A stretch of 64,000 bases of DNA, from NCBI RefSeq assembly GCF_022374875.2, contig NZ_CP092427.2, positions 4,712,001 through 4,776,000 on the forward strand, in the 5' to 3' direction. The position numbers and the translations under genes are program-made. A model generated the notes under the pieces. That model made no database searches. It saw only the letters and a list, made by a program, of their open reading frames with translations, and was not told the DNA's origin. Positions within the stretch are counted from its first letter, which is position 1. Each line of letters opens with the position of its first letter. Below are positions 32,928 to 41,227 of this stretch, piece after piece. This DNA is from Mycolicibacterium rufum (GTDB lineage Bacteria > Actinomycetota > Actinomycetes > Mycobacteriales > Mycobacteriaceae).

Positions 32928-33962
32928 ATGTCAGACGCCACCAGTGCCGACGCTTTCGCGCCGCTGCGCATCAAGCGCGTCGTCCGTGAGACCGCGGACG
33001 CCGTGTCCCTGGTGCTCGACGTGCCGGAGCACTGCTCGGCTCGCTACCGCTACCGGGCCGGTCAGTACCTGACCCTGCAGGTCCACATCGAGGGCCGCGC
33101 GCTGCGGCGCTGCTACTCGATGTCGTCGGCCCCAGCCGACGACGAACTGCAGATCACGGTCAAACGCGATCCCGGCGGCGTCGTGTCGAACTGGCTGAAC
33201 GACATCGCGGCCGAGGGGGACGAAGTGCATGCCGCCCCGCCGGAGGGTCGGTTCGTGTTGCGCGACGGCACAACGGAGTCCGAGGCGCTGGTGGCGTTCG
33301 CCGGCGGCAGCGGCATCACGCCGATCATGTCGCTCGTGCGCACCGTGCTCGCCGACTCGACCAGGCCGGTCGCCCTGTTCTATGCCAACCGCGCACCGGA
33401 GTCGGTCATCTTCTCCGACGTGCTGGCAGCTCTGGCTGACCGGCACCCCGACCGTCTGACCGTCGTGCACCATCACGACTGCGAGCGCGGGGTGGTCACG
33501 CCGGCGGCGGTCGAGTCCTTCGTCGGCGGGATCGGTGACGCCGACTACTACATCTGCGGGCCGGCGCCCTTCATCGACACCGTCGCGTCGGCCCTGTCCT
33601 CCCGCGGAATCGGAGGCGGGCGTGTGCATCTCGAGCGGTTCACCGCCGCCCAGGCGACTGACGCCGTTGACCAATCCTCTGAGCATGCGTGCCAGCAGGT
33701 GCTGATCGACCTGGACCGCCGGCGAACCATCGCCGCCTACCGCGCGGGCAACACACTCTTGCAGACCGCCCGTCTGGCGGGCCTGCAGGCGCCGTACTCG
33801 TGTGAGACCGGTTCCTGCGGAACGTGTATGGCCCGTGTCGACGTCGGGAGCGCCCGCATGCTCAACAACGATGCCCTCGACGACGATGAGGTCGCCGAGG
33901 GCTGGGTGCTGACCTGCCAGGCACTGCCCACCAGTCGCGAGGTTCACGTCGTCTATGAGTAG
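32928..33962 (+). CDS. FAD/[2Fe-2S] ferredoxin reductase, KshB-like
   Basis: A 344-residue electron-transfer protein. Domains in order: FAD-binding barrel with R61-CYS (RCYSMSSAP), NAD(P)-binding domain with AGGSGITPIMS, and a C-terminal plant-type [2Fe-2S] ferredoxin with CETGSCGTCMARV and a final Cys in LTCQA. This is the layout of KshB/Hmp-type reductases that feed Rieske oxygenases. As the only such reductase in the window, it could serve all three Rieske enzymes. Its promoter has two MarR-type boxes; the SDR gene overlaps its end by 8 bases. Confidence 0.93.
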   Translation: MSDATSADAFAPLRIKRVVRETADAVSLVLDVPEHCSARYRYRAGQYLTLQVHIEGRALRRCYSMSSAPADDELQITVKRDPGGVVSNWLNDIAAEGDEVHAAPPEGRFVLRDGTTESEALVAFAGGSGITPIMSLVRTVLADSTRPVALFYANRAPESVIFSDVLAALADRHPDRLTVVHHHDCERGVVTPAAVESFVGGIGDADYYICGPAPFIDTVASALSSRGIGGGRVHLERFTAAQATDAVDQSSEHACQQVLIDLDRRRTIAAYRAGNTLLQTARLAGLQAPYSCETGSCGTCMARVDVGSARMLNNDALDDDEVAEGWVLTCQALPTSREVHVVYE

Positions 33963-34716
33963 CGAGGTCAAGATGGTCCGGGTAGCGGTGGTCACCGGCG
34001 GTGCCTCCGGGATGGGGGAGTCGACCTGCCGCGAGCTCGGCCGGCGGGGCCACAAGGTGGCGGTGCTCGACGTCAACGGCGAAGCGGCGCAACGGGTCGC
34101 CGAGGATCTGCGGGCCGACGGAGGGTCGGCACTCGGCCTGGTCGTCGACGTCACCGATCGGGCCGCCGTGGACGAGGCGTTCGGGAAGGTGCGCAGCGAA
34201 CTCGGCCCCGTGCACATCCTGGTGACCAGTGCCGGCCTGGTCGATTTCGCCCCGTTCGTGGACATCTCGCCGCAGGCCTGGCAGCGCCTCATCGACGTCA
34301 ACCTCACCGGCACCTTCCACTGCGCGCAGGCCGCCGTCCCCGACATGCTCGAGGCGGGGTGGGGTCGCATCGTGATGATCTCGTCGTCCAGTGCGCAGCG
34401 CGGCTCACCCGGCATGGCCCACTACGCCGCCTCCAAGGGGGCGCTCATCTCGCTGACCCGCTCGCTCGCGCGGGAGTACGGCGCCGCGGGCATCACGGTC
34501 AACAACATTCCACCGTCGGGCATCGAGACACCCATGCAGCACCAGTCGCAGGCCGCGGGTTTCCTGCCGCCCAACGAGCAGATGGCGGCCAGCATCCCGG
34601 TCGGGCACCTCGGCACCGGCGACGACATCGCCGCCGCGGTCGGATTCCTGTGCTCGGAGCAGGCCGGTTTCATCACCGGCCAGACACTGGGCGTCAACGG
34701 CGGCGCGGTGATGTGA
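33955..34716 (+). CDS. Short-chain dehydrogenase/reductase
   Basis: A 253-residue classical SDR: VTGGASGMGESTCREL, VTSAGLVDFAPF, the catalytic serine in MISSSSAQ and YAASK. Near the C terminus are GHLGTGDDIAAAVGFLCSEQAGFITGQTLGVNGG. Likely oxidises the hydroxyl or diol formed by the adjacent Rieske oxygenases. It closely resembles the SDR at 56067 in the stretch around WGRIV-ISSSS. Lies between the reductase and cassette C. Confidence 0.93.
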   Translation: MSSEVKMVRVAVVTGGASGMGESTCRELGRRGHKVAVLDVNGEAAQRVAEDLRADGGSALGLVVDVTDRAAVDEAFGKVRSELGPVHILVTSAGLVDFAPFVDISPQAWQRLIDVNLTGTFHCAQAAVPDMLEAGWGRIVMISSSSAQRGSPGMAHYAASKGALISLTRSLAREYGAAGITVNNIPPSGIETPMQHQSQAAGFLPPNEQMAASIPVGHLGTGDDIAAAVGFLCSEQAGFITGQTLGVNGGAVM

Positions 34717-34755
34717 GCACGTCGAACGATCACGCCAGAGCGCAGGAGGTTTCAC

Positions 34756-36027
34756 ATGGGTAGATGGCCCAAGCCCGCGGAGGGCAGCTGGACCGGACAC
34801 TACCCGGAGCTGGGCACGGGTCCGGTGTCGTTCCGGGACTCGACCTCACCGGAGTTCTACGCGCTCGAACGTGAGGCCGTCTTCAAGCGTGCCTGGCTCA
34901 ACGTCGCCCGCGTCGAGGAGTTGCCGCGCGTCGGCAGCTATCTGACCAAGGAGATTCACGCGGCGGCGACCTCGGTGATCGTGGTGAAAGGCCGCGACGG
35001 ACAGATCCGGGCCTTCCACAACATCTGTCGGCACCGCGGAAACAAGCTGGTGTGGAACGATTATCCCGCCGACGAGGTGAAAGGCACCTGCCGCCAGTTC
35101 ACCTGCAAGTACCACGGCTGGCGGTACGGACTCGACGGTCAGCTGACCTTCGTTCAACAGGCGGGCGAGTTCTTCGACCTCGACGAGCAACGCCTGGGTC
35201 TGGCCCCGGTGCACTGTGACGTCTGGAACGGGTTCGTGTTCATCAACTTCGACACCGAGCCGCGGTGGTCGCTGCGGGAGTTCCTGGGGCCCATGATCAC
35301 CGCGCTCGACGACTATCCGTTCGAAATGATGACGGAGCGTTACGAATTCGTCGCGCACAACAACAGCAACTGGAAGATCTTCGCCGATGCGTTCCAGGAG
35401 TACTACCACGTGCCGTCGCTGCACAGCCAGCAGGTGCCCAGCGAGGTCCGTCAGCCCAACGCGACCTTCGAGTGCGGACACTTCCAGATCGACGGTCCGC
35501 ACCGGCTGGTGTCGACGGCGGGGACGCGGCGCTGGCTGCTGGCGCCGGAGTTCATGTATCCGGTCGAACGGGCCACGCGCAGCGGGCTGGTCGGGCCGTG
35601 GCGCACCCCGGAGACACACGTCTCCGCCGGGTTGAACCCGGGCGGCATCGAGCCGTGGGGCATCACCAACTTCCAGATCTTCCCGAATCTGGAGATCCTG
35701 ATCTACCACGGCTGGTATCTGCTGTACCGGTACTGGCCGACGTCGCACAACACCCACACCTTCGAGGCCTACAACGCCTTCCATCCCGCGCGCACCGTCC
35801 GGGAACGCATCGAACACGAGGTGGCGTCGGTGGTGCTCAAAGAGTTCGCGCTGCAGGACGCCGGCATGCTCGGCGGCACGCAGGCGGCGCTCGAGTACGG
35901 CCTGGGCGAGCCGATCGTCGACGACTACCCGCTCAGCGACCAGGAGATCCTGGTCCGTCATCTGCACTCGGTCGCCGTGGACTGGGTCGACCGGTATCGG
36001 GCCGAGCGCACCGCGGTGGGGGTGTGA
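34756..36027 (+). CDS. Rieske non-heme iron oxygenase, alpha subunit (cassette C)
   Basis: A 423-residue oxygenase with Rieske ligands Cys91, His93, Cys117, His120 and iron ligands in D211-AFQ-E215-YYH218-VPSLH223. An AGGAGG ribosome site precedes the ATG by 7 bases. Shares the PKPAEGSWT and PELGTGPVS N terminus with cassette B. The C-terminal half differs more (substrate pocket region), suggesting a different substrate or position of attack. Third Rieske oxygenase of the window. Confidence 0.95.
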   Translation: MGRWPKPAEGSWTGHYPELGTGPVSFRDSTSPEFYALEREAVFKRAWLNVARVEELPRVGSYLTKEIHAAATSVIVVKGRDGQIRAFHNICRHRGNKLVWNDYPADEVKGTCRQFTCKYHGWRYGLDGQLTFVQQAGEFFDLDEQRLGLAPVHCDVWNGFVFINFDTEPRWSLREFLGPMITALDDYPFEMMTERYEFVAHNNSNWKIFADAFQEYYHVPSLHSQQVPSEVRQPNATFECGHFQIDGPHRLVSTAGTRRWLLAPEFMYPVERATRSGLVGPWRTPETHVSAGLNPGGIEPWGITNFQIFPNLEILIYHGWYLLYRYWPTSHNTHTFEAYNAFHPARTVRERIEHEVASVVLKEFALQDAGMLGGTQAALEYGLGEPIVDDYPLSDQEILVRHLHSVAVDWVDRYRAERTAVGV

Positions 36028-36028
36028 C

Positions 36029-36364
36029 GTGACGGGACCCCTTCTGCCCAGTGCGTTCGCCGAATTCGAGCCCTACGCCGAGAAGTGGTGCCTGGCCACC
36101 GAACCCGAGCGGTGGCGGACCCGTCTCAACACGCCGATGCCCGAGATCCGGGCGTTCTACGACGCGTTCTCGCCCCGTTTCGAGGAGGCGATCGACTACT
36201 GCGACAAGTTCCCCCTCGACGCCGTGCCCGATGACGCGCTGCACCTGCTGCATCTCGTGTACTCGATGATCATGGTGTCGATGGCCGTCGAGGTGTTCGG
36301 CACCCAGAAGCCCGCCGACTCCGCCGATGCCGAGATCCACCGCGTCAGCGCGCCGGCGCCGTGA
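36029..36364 (+). CDS. Small Rieske-associated protein of unknown function (cassette C)
   Basis: A 111-residue, more divergent copy of the small proteins at 13867 and 30767. It keeps EKWCLATEPERW, MPEIRAFYDAF and DYCDKFPLDAVPDDAL but has lost the WKQP block (VEVFGTQKPADSAD instead). GTG 36029, one base after the Rieske stop. Retention of the WC-x7 and YCD cysteines suggests they matter. Confidence 0.85.
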   Translation: MTGPLLPSAFAEFEPYAEKWCLATEPERWRTRLNTPMPEIRAFYDAFSPRFEEAIDYCDKFPLDAVPDDALHLLHLVYSMIMVSMAVEVFGTQKPADSADAEIHRVSAPAP

Positions 36365-36374
36365 GGAGATGGCC

Positions 36375-37220
36375 ATGACCGTCCTGACGATCAACAAGCT
36401 CACCGCCTCGGTCGGCGCCGAGGTCGTCGGTGTCGATGCCGATGCGCTCGGGGCCGACGACGCACTGGGCGCCGCCGTGCTGGCGGCGCTGGAAGACAAT
36501 GGCGTGCTGGTGTTCCGGGGTCTGCGCCTCGAACCCGAGGCGCAGGTGGCGTTCGCCCGCCGCCTCGGCGAGGTGGACCATTCGTCGGACGGCCACCATC
36601 CCGTGCCGGGTATCTACCCGATCACCCTCGACACGTCGAAGAACGCGTCGGCGGCCTACCTGCGGGCCACCTTCGACTGGCACATCGACGGCTGCACGCC
36701 GACGGGCGGCGAATGCCCACAGAAGGCCACGGTGCTCTCGGCAGTGCAGGTCGCAAACCGCGGCGGGGAGACCGAGTTCGCCAACTCCTACGCCGCCTAC
36801 GACGCGTTCAGCGACGAAGAGAAGCAACGGTTCTCGCAGCTGCGGGTGGTGCACTCCCTGGAAGCGTCGCAGCGTCGTGTCCATCCCGACCCGTCGCCCG
36901 AACAGGTGGCCCGCTGGCGGGCCCGGCCCACCCACGAGCATCCTCTGGTGTGGACGCATCGCAGCGGCCGCAAGTCGCTGGTGCTGGGTGCCTCCGCGCA
37001 CCATGTCGTCGGAATGGAACCCGACCAGAGTGAGGCCCTGCTGGCCGATCTGCTCGACCGCGCCACCCGGCCGCACCTGGTGTACAGCCACCGATGGTCG
37101 GTCGGGGACACCGTCGTCTGGGACAACAACGGCGTCCTGCACCGCGCGGCGCCCTACGATCCGGACTCCCCGCGCGAGATGCTGCGCACGACGGTGCTCG
37201 GTGACGAGCCGATCGGATGA
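36375..37220 (+). CDS. TauD/TfdA-family 2-oxoglutarate-dependent dioxygenase
   Basis: A 281-residue Fe(II)/2-oxoglutarate oxygenase. The metal triad is His103-x-Asp105 (DWHIDG) and His256 (VLHRAAPYD), with an arginine in MLRTTV suited to bind 2-oxoglutarate. ATG 36375 fits the GAGGAG site at 36363-36368; ATG 36369 is too close to it. Hydroxylates an unactivated carbon, perhaps a carboxylate-bearing intermediate. It replaces the amidohydrolase in the cassette C gene order. Confidence 0.9.
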   Translation: MTVLTINKLTASVGAEVVGVDADALGADDALGAAVLAALEDNGVLVFRGLRLEPEAQVAFARRLGEVDHSSDGHHPVPGIYPITLDTSKNASAAYLRATFDWHIDGCTPTGGECPQKATVLSAVQVANRGGETEFANSYAAYDAFSDEEKQRFSQLRVVHSLEASQRRVHPDPSPEQVARWRARPTHEHPLVWTHRSGRKSLVLGASAHHVVGMEPDQSEALLADLLDRATRPHLVYSHRWSVGDTVVWDNNGVLHRAAPYDPDSPREMLRTTVLGDEPIG

Positions 37221-37224
37221 CCCG

Positions 37225-37764
37225 GTGACCACGCCGCCACGGATGACACCGCTACCGGCCGACCTGTGGGACGACGCGGTGCGCGACGCGGTGGCGCCGC
37301 TGCTGCCCGCGCAGCGCGCCAACCCGCGCGACGCGGGCAACATCCTGGCGACGCTGGCGCGCCATCCGCGTCTGATGCGGGCCTACCTCGCGTTCAACGC
37401 GCACCTGCTGGTCGACTCCACGCTGTCACCGCGGGTGCGGGAGGTGGCCGTGCTGCGTGCGGTGCAGCGGAGGGCATCGAAATACCTGTGGAGCCATCAT
37501 GTTCCACTCGCCGAGCGGGCGGGTCTGACGACGGCCGACATCGAGGCCATCCAAGGTGGCGCGCCCGTCGACGTGGTGGACGCCGTCGTCGTGCGGGCGG
37601 TCGACGACGTCGACGAGCAGAACACCGTCACCGAGACGACCTGGTCGGCGCTGCGTGAGCACTTCGACGAACAACAGGTTCTGGACCTGCTGTTCACGAT
37701 CGGCTGCTATCAGACGCTCGCCGTCGTGGTGAACACGTTGGGCGTGGAACCGGAGTCCGGCTGA
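37225..37764 (+). CDS. Carboxymuconolactone decarboxylase/AhpD-like protein (cassette C)
   Basis: A 179-residue paralogue of the CMD-like protein at 15527: TPLPADLWDDAV, ILATLARHPRLMRAYLAFN, VREVAVLRAVQRRASKYLWSHHVPLAERAGL, LLFTIGCYQTLAVVVNTLGV. No CxxC pair. GTG 37225 or ATG 37243 may be the start. Its presence with a Rieske oxygenase in both A and C supports a functional link between these families. Confidence 0.83.
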   Translation: MTTPPRMTPLPADLWDDAVRDAVAPLLPAQRANPRDAGNILATLARHPRLMRAYLAFNAHLLVDSTLSPRVREVAVLRAVQRRASKYLWSHHVPLAERAGLTTADIEAIQGGAPVDVVDAVVVRAVDDVDEQNTVTETTWSALREHFDEQQVLDLLFTIGCYQTLAVVVNTLGVEPESG

Positions 37765-37816
37765 GGGCCTCTCGTTGACGGGCCGCTGCCCGTATGAAAA
37801 CCTGATACGCAAAGAT

Positions 37817-37831
37817 GAGAATCACGTTCTC
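37817..37831. promoter_or_regulatory. 15-bp operator before the P450 at 37862
   Basis: GAGAATCACGTTCTC, one mismatch from a perfect inverted repeat, 30 bases before the start codon. Confidence 0.68.
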
Positions 37832-37861
37832 TTGTGGCGAGATCGTGGAGACGGAGCGAAC

Positions 37862-39136
37862 ATGTCTGAGGACCTCACCAAGGTCGACTTCTTCCGGGAC
37901 AGCCGGCTCACCGACGACCCGTACACGTTCTACGAGGCGCTGCGTAACAAGTGTCCGGTCACCCGGGAGGACCATTACGGCGTCACGATGGTGACCGGTT
38001 GGCAGGAGGCCGTCGACGTCTACAACGACGCCGACACGTTCTCCTCGTGTATCTCGGTGACCGGCCCGTTCCCCGGCTTCCCGGTACCGCTGGAGGGGGA
38101 CGACGTCACCGAGGTGATCAGGGAGCACCGCGACGAGATCCCGTTCAGTGACCAGCTTCCGACGCTCGACCCGCCGACGCACACCGATCACCGCGCGCTG
38201 CTGATGCGGCTGATCACGCCCAAGCGGCTCAAGGAGAACGAGGATGCGATGTGGCAGCTCGCCGACGACATCCTCGACGACTTCCTGGCCCCGGGCAGCG
38301 GGGAGTTCATCACAGGATTCGCCGGCCCCTTCACGCTGCGGGTGATCGCCGATCTGCTGGGCGTTCCCGACGAGGACCGCGACGATCTCATCGACAGACT
38401 CGCCCGCGGCACCCACGGCAGTGGCCTGGGCAACGCCGACAAGACGCTGACCAAGACACCACTGGAGTACCTCTACGAGGTCTTCGCGACCTATGTCGAG
38501 GAGCGTCGCGCCGAACCCCGCGAGGACGTCCTGACCGGGCTGGCGACCGCGACGTTCCCGGACGGGTCCCTGCCCGAGGTCGGTGACGTGGTCCGCGTCG
38601 CCACCAACGTCTTCTCGGCGGGTCAGGAGACGACGGTCCGGCTGCTGAGCACGGCGTTGAAGGTGATGGGCGACAACCCCGACATCCAGGCCACGTTGCG
38701 CAGGGACCGCAGCCTGCTGCCGAACTTCATCGAAGAGTGCCTGCGGATCGAGAGCCCGGTCAAGGGTGACTTCCGGCTGTCGCGCGTGCCGACGACGATC
38801 GGCGGTCAGCAGCTGGGAGCGGGGACCACCGTGATGGTGATCAACGGTGCGGCCAACCGGGATCCGCGCCGGTTCGAGAATCCCGACACGTTCGACCCGG
38901 AACGCAAGAACGCCCGCCAGCACCTGGCCTTCGGCCGCGGCATCCACAGCTGCCCGGGTGCGCCGCTGGCGCGTGCGGAGACCCGGGTGGGGCTGGAGCG
39001 GTTGCTCGACCGGACCACCGACATCCGCATCTCCGCCGACCGGCACGGCCCGCCCGGACAGCGTCGCTACTCCTACATCCCGACCTACATCCTGCGCGGA
39101 CTGACCGAACTGCACCTCGAGTTCGACGCCGGATGA
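37862..39136 (+). CDS. Cytochrome P450
   Basis: A 424-residue P450. I-helix AGQETT, K-helix EECLR, heme loop FGRGIHSCPG with Cys364. ATG 37862 is used; the frame's extension to 37775 crosses the operator at 37817. Its stop overlaps the ferredoxin start by 4 bases, so P450 and its electron donor are co-translated. Probably hydroxylates the imported lipid; the specific CYP family cannot be assigned by eye. Confidence 0.95.
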   Translation: MSEDLTKVDFFRDSRLTDDPYTFYEALRNKCPVTREDHYGVTMVTGWQEAVDVYNDADTFSSCISVTGPFPGFPVPLEGDDVTEVIREHRDEIPFSDQLPTLDPPTHTDHRALLMRLITPKRLKENEDAMWQLADDILDDFLAPGSGEFITGFAGPFTLRVIADLLGVPDEDRDDLIDRLARGTHGSGLGNADKTLTKTPLEYLYEVFATYVEERRAEPREDVLTGLATATFPDGSLPEVGDVVRVATNVFSAGQETTVRLLSTALKVMGDNPDIQATLRRDRSLLPNFIEECLRIESPVKGDFRLSRVPTTIGGQQLGAGTTVMVINGAANRDPRRFENPDTFDPERKNARQHLAFGRGIHSCPGAPLARAETRVGLERLLDRTTDIRISADRHGPPGQRRYSYIPTYILRGLTELHLEFDAG

Positions 39137-39324
39137 AAGTCACCGTCGACGAGGACCGCTGCGCCGGGCACGGCATGTGCCTGACGCTGTGCCCCGAGGT
39201 GTTCGAGATGACCGACGACGGGTGGGCCGTCGCGGCGCCGGGCGACGTGCCCACCGAGTACGAAGCCGCGGCGCGCGAGGCGATCGAGAACTGCCCCGAG
39301 CGGGCGATCAGCGAAACCGACTGA
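39133..39324 (+). CDS. [3Fe-4S]-type ferredoxin, P450 partner
   Basis: A 63-residue mycobacterial ferredoxin. Cys10-AG-His13-GM-Cys16 and Cys54-Pro form the CxxHxxC(x)nCP motif, where the variable fourth position (His here) tunes redox potential. An additional cysteine at 20 (CLTLCP) is unusual among the four ferredoxins of this window. Donates electrons to the P450 just upstream. Confidence 0.93.
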   Translation: MKVTVDEDRCAGHGMCLTLCPEVFEMTDDGWAVAAPGDVPTEYEAAAREAIENCPERAISETD

Positions 39325-39340
39325 GAAGAGGAGCATTTCC

Positions 39341-39625
39341 GTGCCCAAGGGTTACATCGTCATCACCGAGGACGTCGAGGATCCCGCAGGGATGGCCGAA
39401 TACGCCAAGCTCGCGGGCAAGGCGATGGGCGGCGCCACGGTGCTGGCGTTCGACGGCAAGGCCGAGACCATCGAGGGGCAGTGGCACGGAAACCAGACCG
39501 TGCTGCTGGAGTTCGAATCCGTCGACGCGGCCAAGGAGTGGTACTACTCGGACGCCTATCAGGCGGCGGCCAAGCTCCGGCAGGCCGCGGCGGACTGCAA
39601 CGGCGTCATCCTGTCGGGCTTCTAG
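39341..39625 (+). CDS. DUF1330-family protein
   Basis: A 94-residue ferredoxin-like-fold dimeric alpha-beta-barrel protein from GTG 39341. KGYIVITEDVEDPAGMAEYAKLA and WYYSDAYQAAAKLRQAAADCNGVILSGF are typical of DUF1330. Biochemical function of the family is not established. It follows the P450 and ferredoxin genes by 16 bases after a GAGGAG site, and converges with the ferredoxin gene at 39647. Confidence 0.88.
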   Translation: MPKGYIVITEDVEDPAGMAEYAKLAGKAMGGATVLAFDGKAETIEGQWHGNQTVLLEFESVDAAKEWYYSDAYQAAAKLRQAAADCNGVILSGF

Positions 39626-39646
39626 CGAGCCTCGCGCCCGGCGGGC

Positions 39647-39847
39647 CTACTTCTCGACGATCGCGATGGCCTGTCGCGGGCACTGGCGCACCGCTTCCCG
39701 CACCTGGTGTTCGTTCTCCGGGGTGACGTCGTCGGTGAGCACGTGCAGGTAGTCGTCGTCGTCGACCTGGAACACCTCGGGGATGATGCCCATACACACG
39801 GCGTTGCTCTCGCACAGGCCGAAGTCGACCTCGATCTTGAGGCTCAT
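39647..39847 (-). CDS. [3Fe-4S]-type ferredoxin, P450 partner
   Basis: A 66-residue ferredoxin: Cys12-ES-Asn15-AV-Cys18 and Cys56-Pro. The variable ligand-adjacent position is Asn rather than His, one of the natural variants of mycobacterial ferredoxins. Downstream of the P450 at 39908, separated by a 32-base tandem repeat that carries the ribosome site. ATG 39847 is used; the frame continues 8 codons upstream through the repeat. Confidence 0.92.
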   Translation of the reverse strand: MSLKIEVDFGLCESNAVCMGIIPEVFQVDDDDYLHVLTDDVTPENEHQVREAVRQCPRQAIAIVEK

Positions 39848-39912
39848 CTGGCTCCTCGGCTCTTCGCGCAAGCGCTCATCTGGCTCCTCGGCTCTTCGCG
39901 CAAGCGCTCATC
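39843..39912 (-). repeat. Tandem 32-bp repeat (about 2.2 copies) between P450 and ferredoxin genes
   Basis: The unit, read on the minus strand, goes from a GATGAGCGC stretch through GCGCGAAGAGCC to a GAGGAGCC ribosome-site-like end, period 32. The P450 stop TGA lies in the start of the first copy and the ferredoxin ATG in the end of the last. A 28-bp copy with one change occurs at 45379-45406, again between a stop and a start. Confidence 0.85.
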
Positions 39913-41110
39913 GCAACACCCTGACGGGGACGTGGTGATAGCCCGCGACGTTCTGCATGTTGACGCGCTGCAGACCGTCGAAGTCGACCTCGAACCGGGG
40001 CATGAAGTCGAGCAGGTGCTCGAGCGCGATCGCGGTCTCCATGCGGGCCAGTGCCGCGCCGAGGCAGCTGTGGATGCCGTAGCCCAGGCCCAGGTTCTGC
40101 GCCTGGGTGCGGTCACGGTCGATGTCGAAGGTCTCGCCGTCATCGAAGGCGCGCGGATCCCTGTTGGCCGCCGCGCCCATCAGGAACACGGGCTTGTGGG
40201 CGGGCACTGTGCCGCTGGGCAATTCGACGTCCTTCAGGCTGTAGCGGACGTTGTACTGCACCGGGCCGACGTACCGCAGCAGTTCCTCGACCGCGGCGGG
40301 GATCTTGCTGCGGTCGTCGAGCAGTTTCTGCCACTGCTCCGGATGGCGGGCGAACTCGACGATGGCGCTGCCGACGAGTTTGGTCACCGTCTCCGCGCCG
40401 GCGCCGCCCAGCAGCGTGGTGAAGCCGGTGATCTCGATGTCGTCGAGCTTGCGCAGGGTGCCGTCCTCGCCGGGGATCTCCGCCGCGATGAGTCGGCTGA
40501 TCATGTCGTCCTGCGGAGCCTTGCGGCGGTCCTGCACGAGTCCGTAGTAGTACATGCCGGAGTCGATCATGGCCTGCATGTTGTCGTCGTCCGCGTCGAT
40601 CTGGCCGGGCTTGCGGTGCAGGCTGGTGTCGATCCAGTGCCGCACCTGCTGGCGGAAGTCCTCGGGTACCCCGGCCATCCGGGTGATGACCTCGACCGGG
40701 AACGGCCCGGAGAAGTCCTGCACCACGTCGAAGTGGTCCGGGTCGGCCTCGTCGAGATAGTGCCGGACGAGTTCGACGACGGTGTCGCGCTGGGACTGGA
40801 TCGCCCGCGGGGTGAAGGCCTTGTTCAGCAGGCTGCGCATGTGCCGGTGGTCCGGCGGGTCCATGAAGATGATCGACTTCTGCGGCACGTCCCCCGAGCG
40901 CACCATGCCGAGGTCGCAGCCGCGCGCCGACGAGAACGACTCGTGGTCCTTGAACGCCGCGGCCACGTCGGCGTGCCGCGTCAGCGCGTAGAAGTCCTCC
41001 TGCTCGTCGTAGTAGACGGGTGCTTCGTCGCGCATACGCCGGTAGATGTCGTAAGGATTGTCGAAATAGTCCTGGGAAACCGGATTGAACACCAACCGCG
41101 GTGTGGTCAC
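39908..41110 (-). CDS. Cytochrome P450
   Basis: A 400-residue P450. I-helix reads GGAGAETVTK (second Thr replaced by Val), K-helix EELLR, heme loop LGYGIHSCLG with Cys349. FMDPPDHRHMRSLLNKAFTPRAI is the usual C-helix block. Paired with the Asn-type ferredoxin downstream. Starts at GTG 41110. No copy of the 15-bp operator was found in the 117 bases between it and the gene at 41228, so it may belong to the transcript that begins near 46996. Confidence 0.94.
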   Translation of the reverse strand: MTTPRLVFNPVSQDYFDNPYDIYRRMRDEAPVYYDEQEDFYALTRHADVAAAFKDHESFSSARGCDLGMVRSGDVPQKSIIFMDPPDHRHMRSLLNKAFTPRAIQSQRDTVVELVRHYLDEADPDHFDVVQDFSGPFPVEVITRMAGVPEDFRQQVRHWIDTSLHRKPGQIDADDDNMQAMIDSGMYYYGLVQDRRKAPQDDMISRLIAAEIPGEDGTLRKLDDIEITGFTTLLGGAGAETVTKLVGSAIVEFARHPEQWQKLLDDRSKIPAAVEELLRYVGPVQYNVRYSLKDVELPSGTVPAHKPVFLMGAAANRDPRAFDDGETFDIDRDRTQAQNLGLGYGIHSCLGAALARMETAIALEHLLDFMPRFEVDFDGLQRVNMQNVAGYHHVPVRVLR

Positions 41111-41227
41111 TGCGTCCTCCTCGGCGCTGCCCTCAGGGCCGGAAACGTTACGGAAGGCTGGGTGAATGTAACGGCTACAGTATGCGCCACGACGCCCCGA
41201 ATGTCAGCCGATTCCGGCAAGCGGGTG

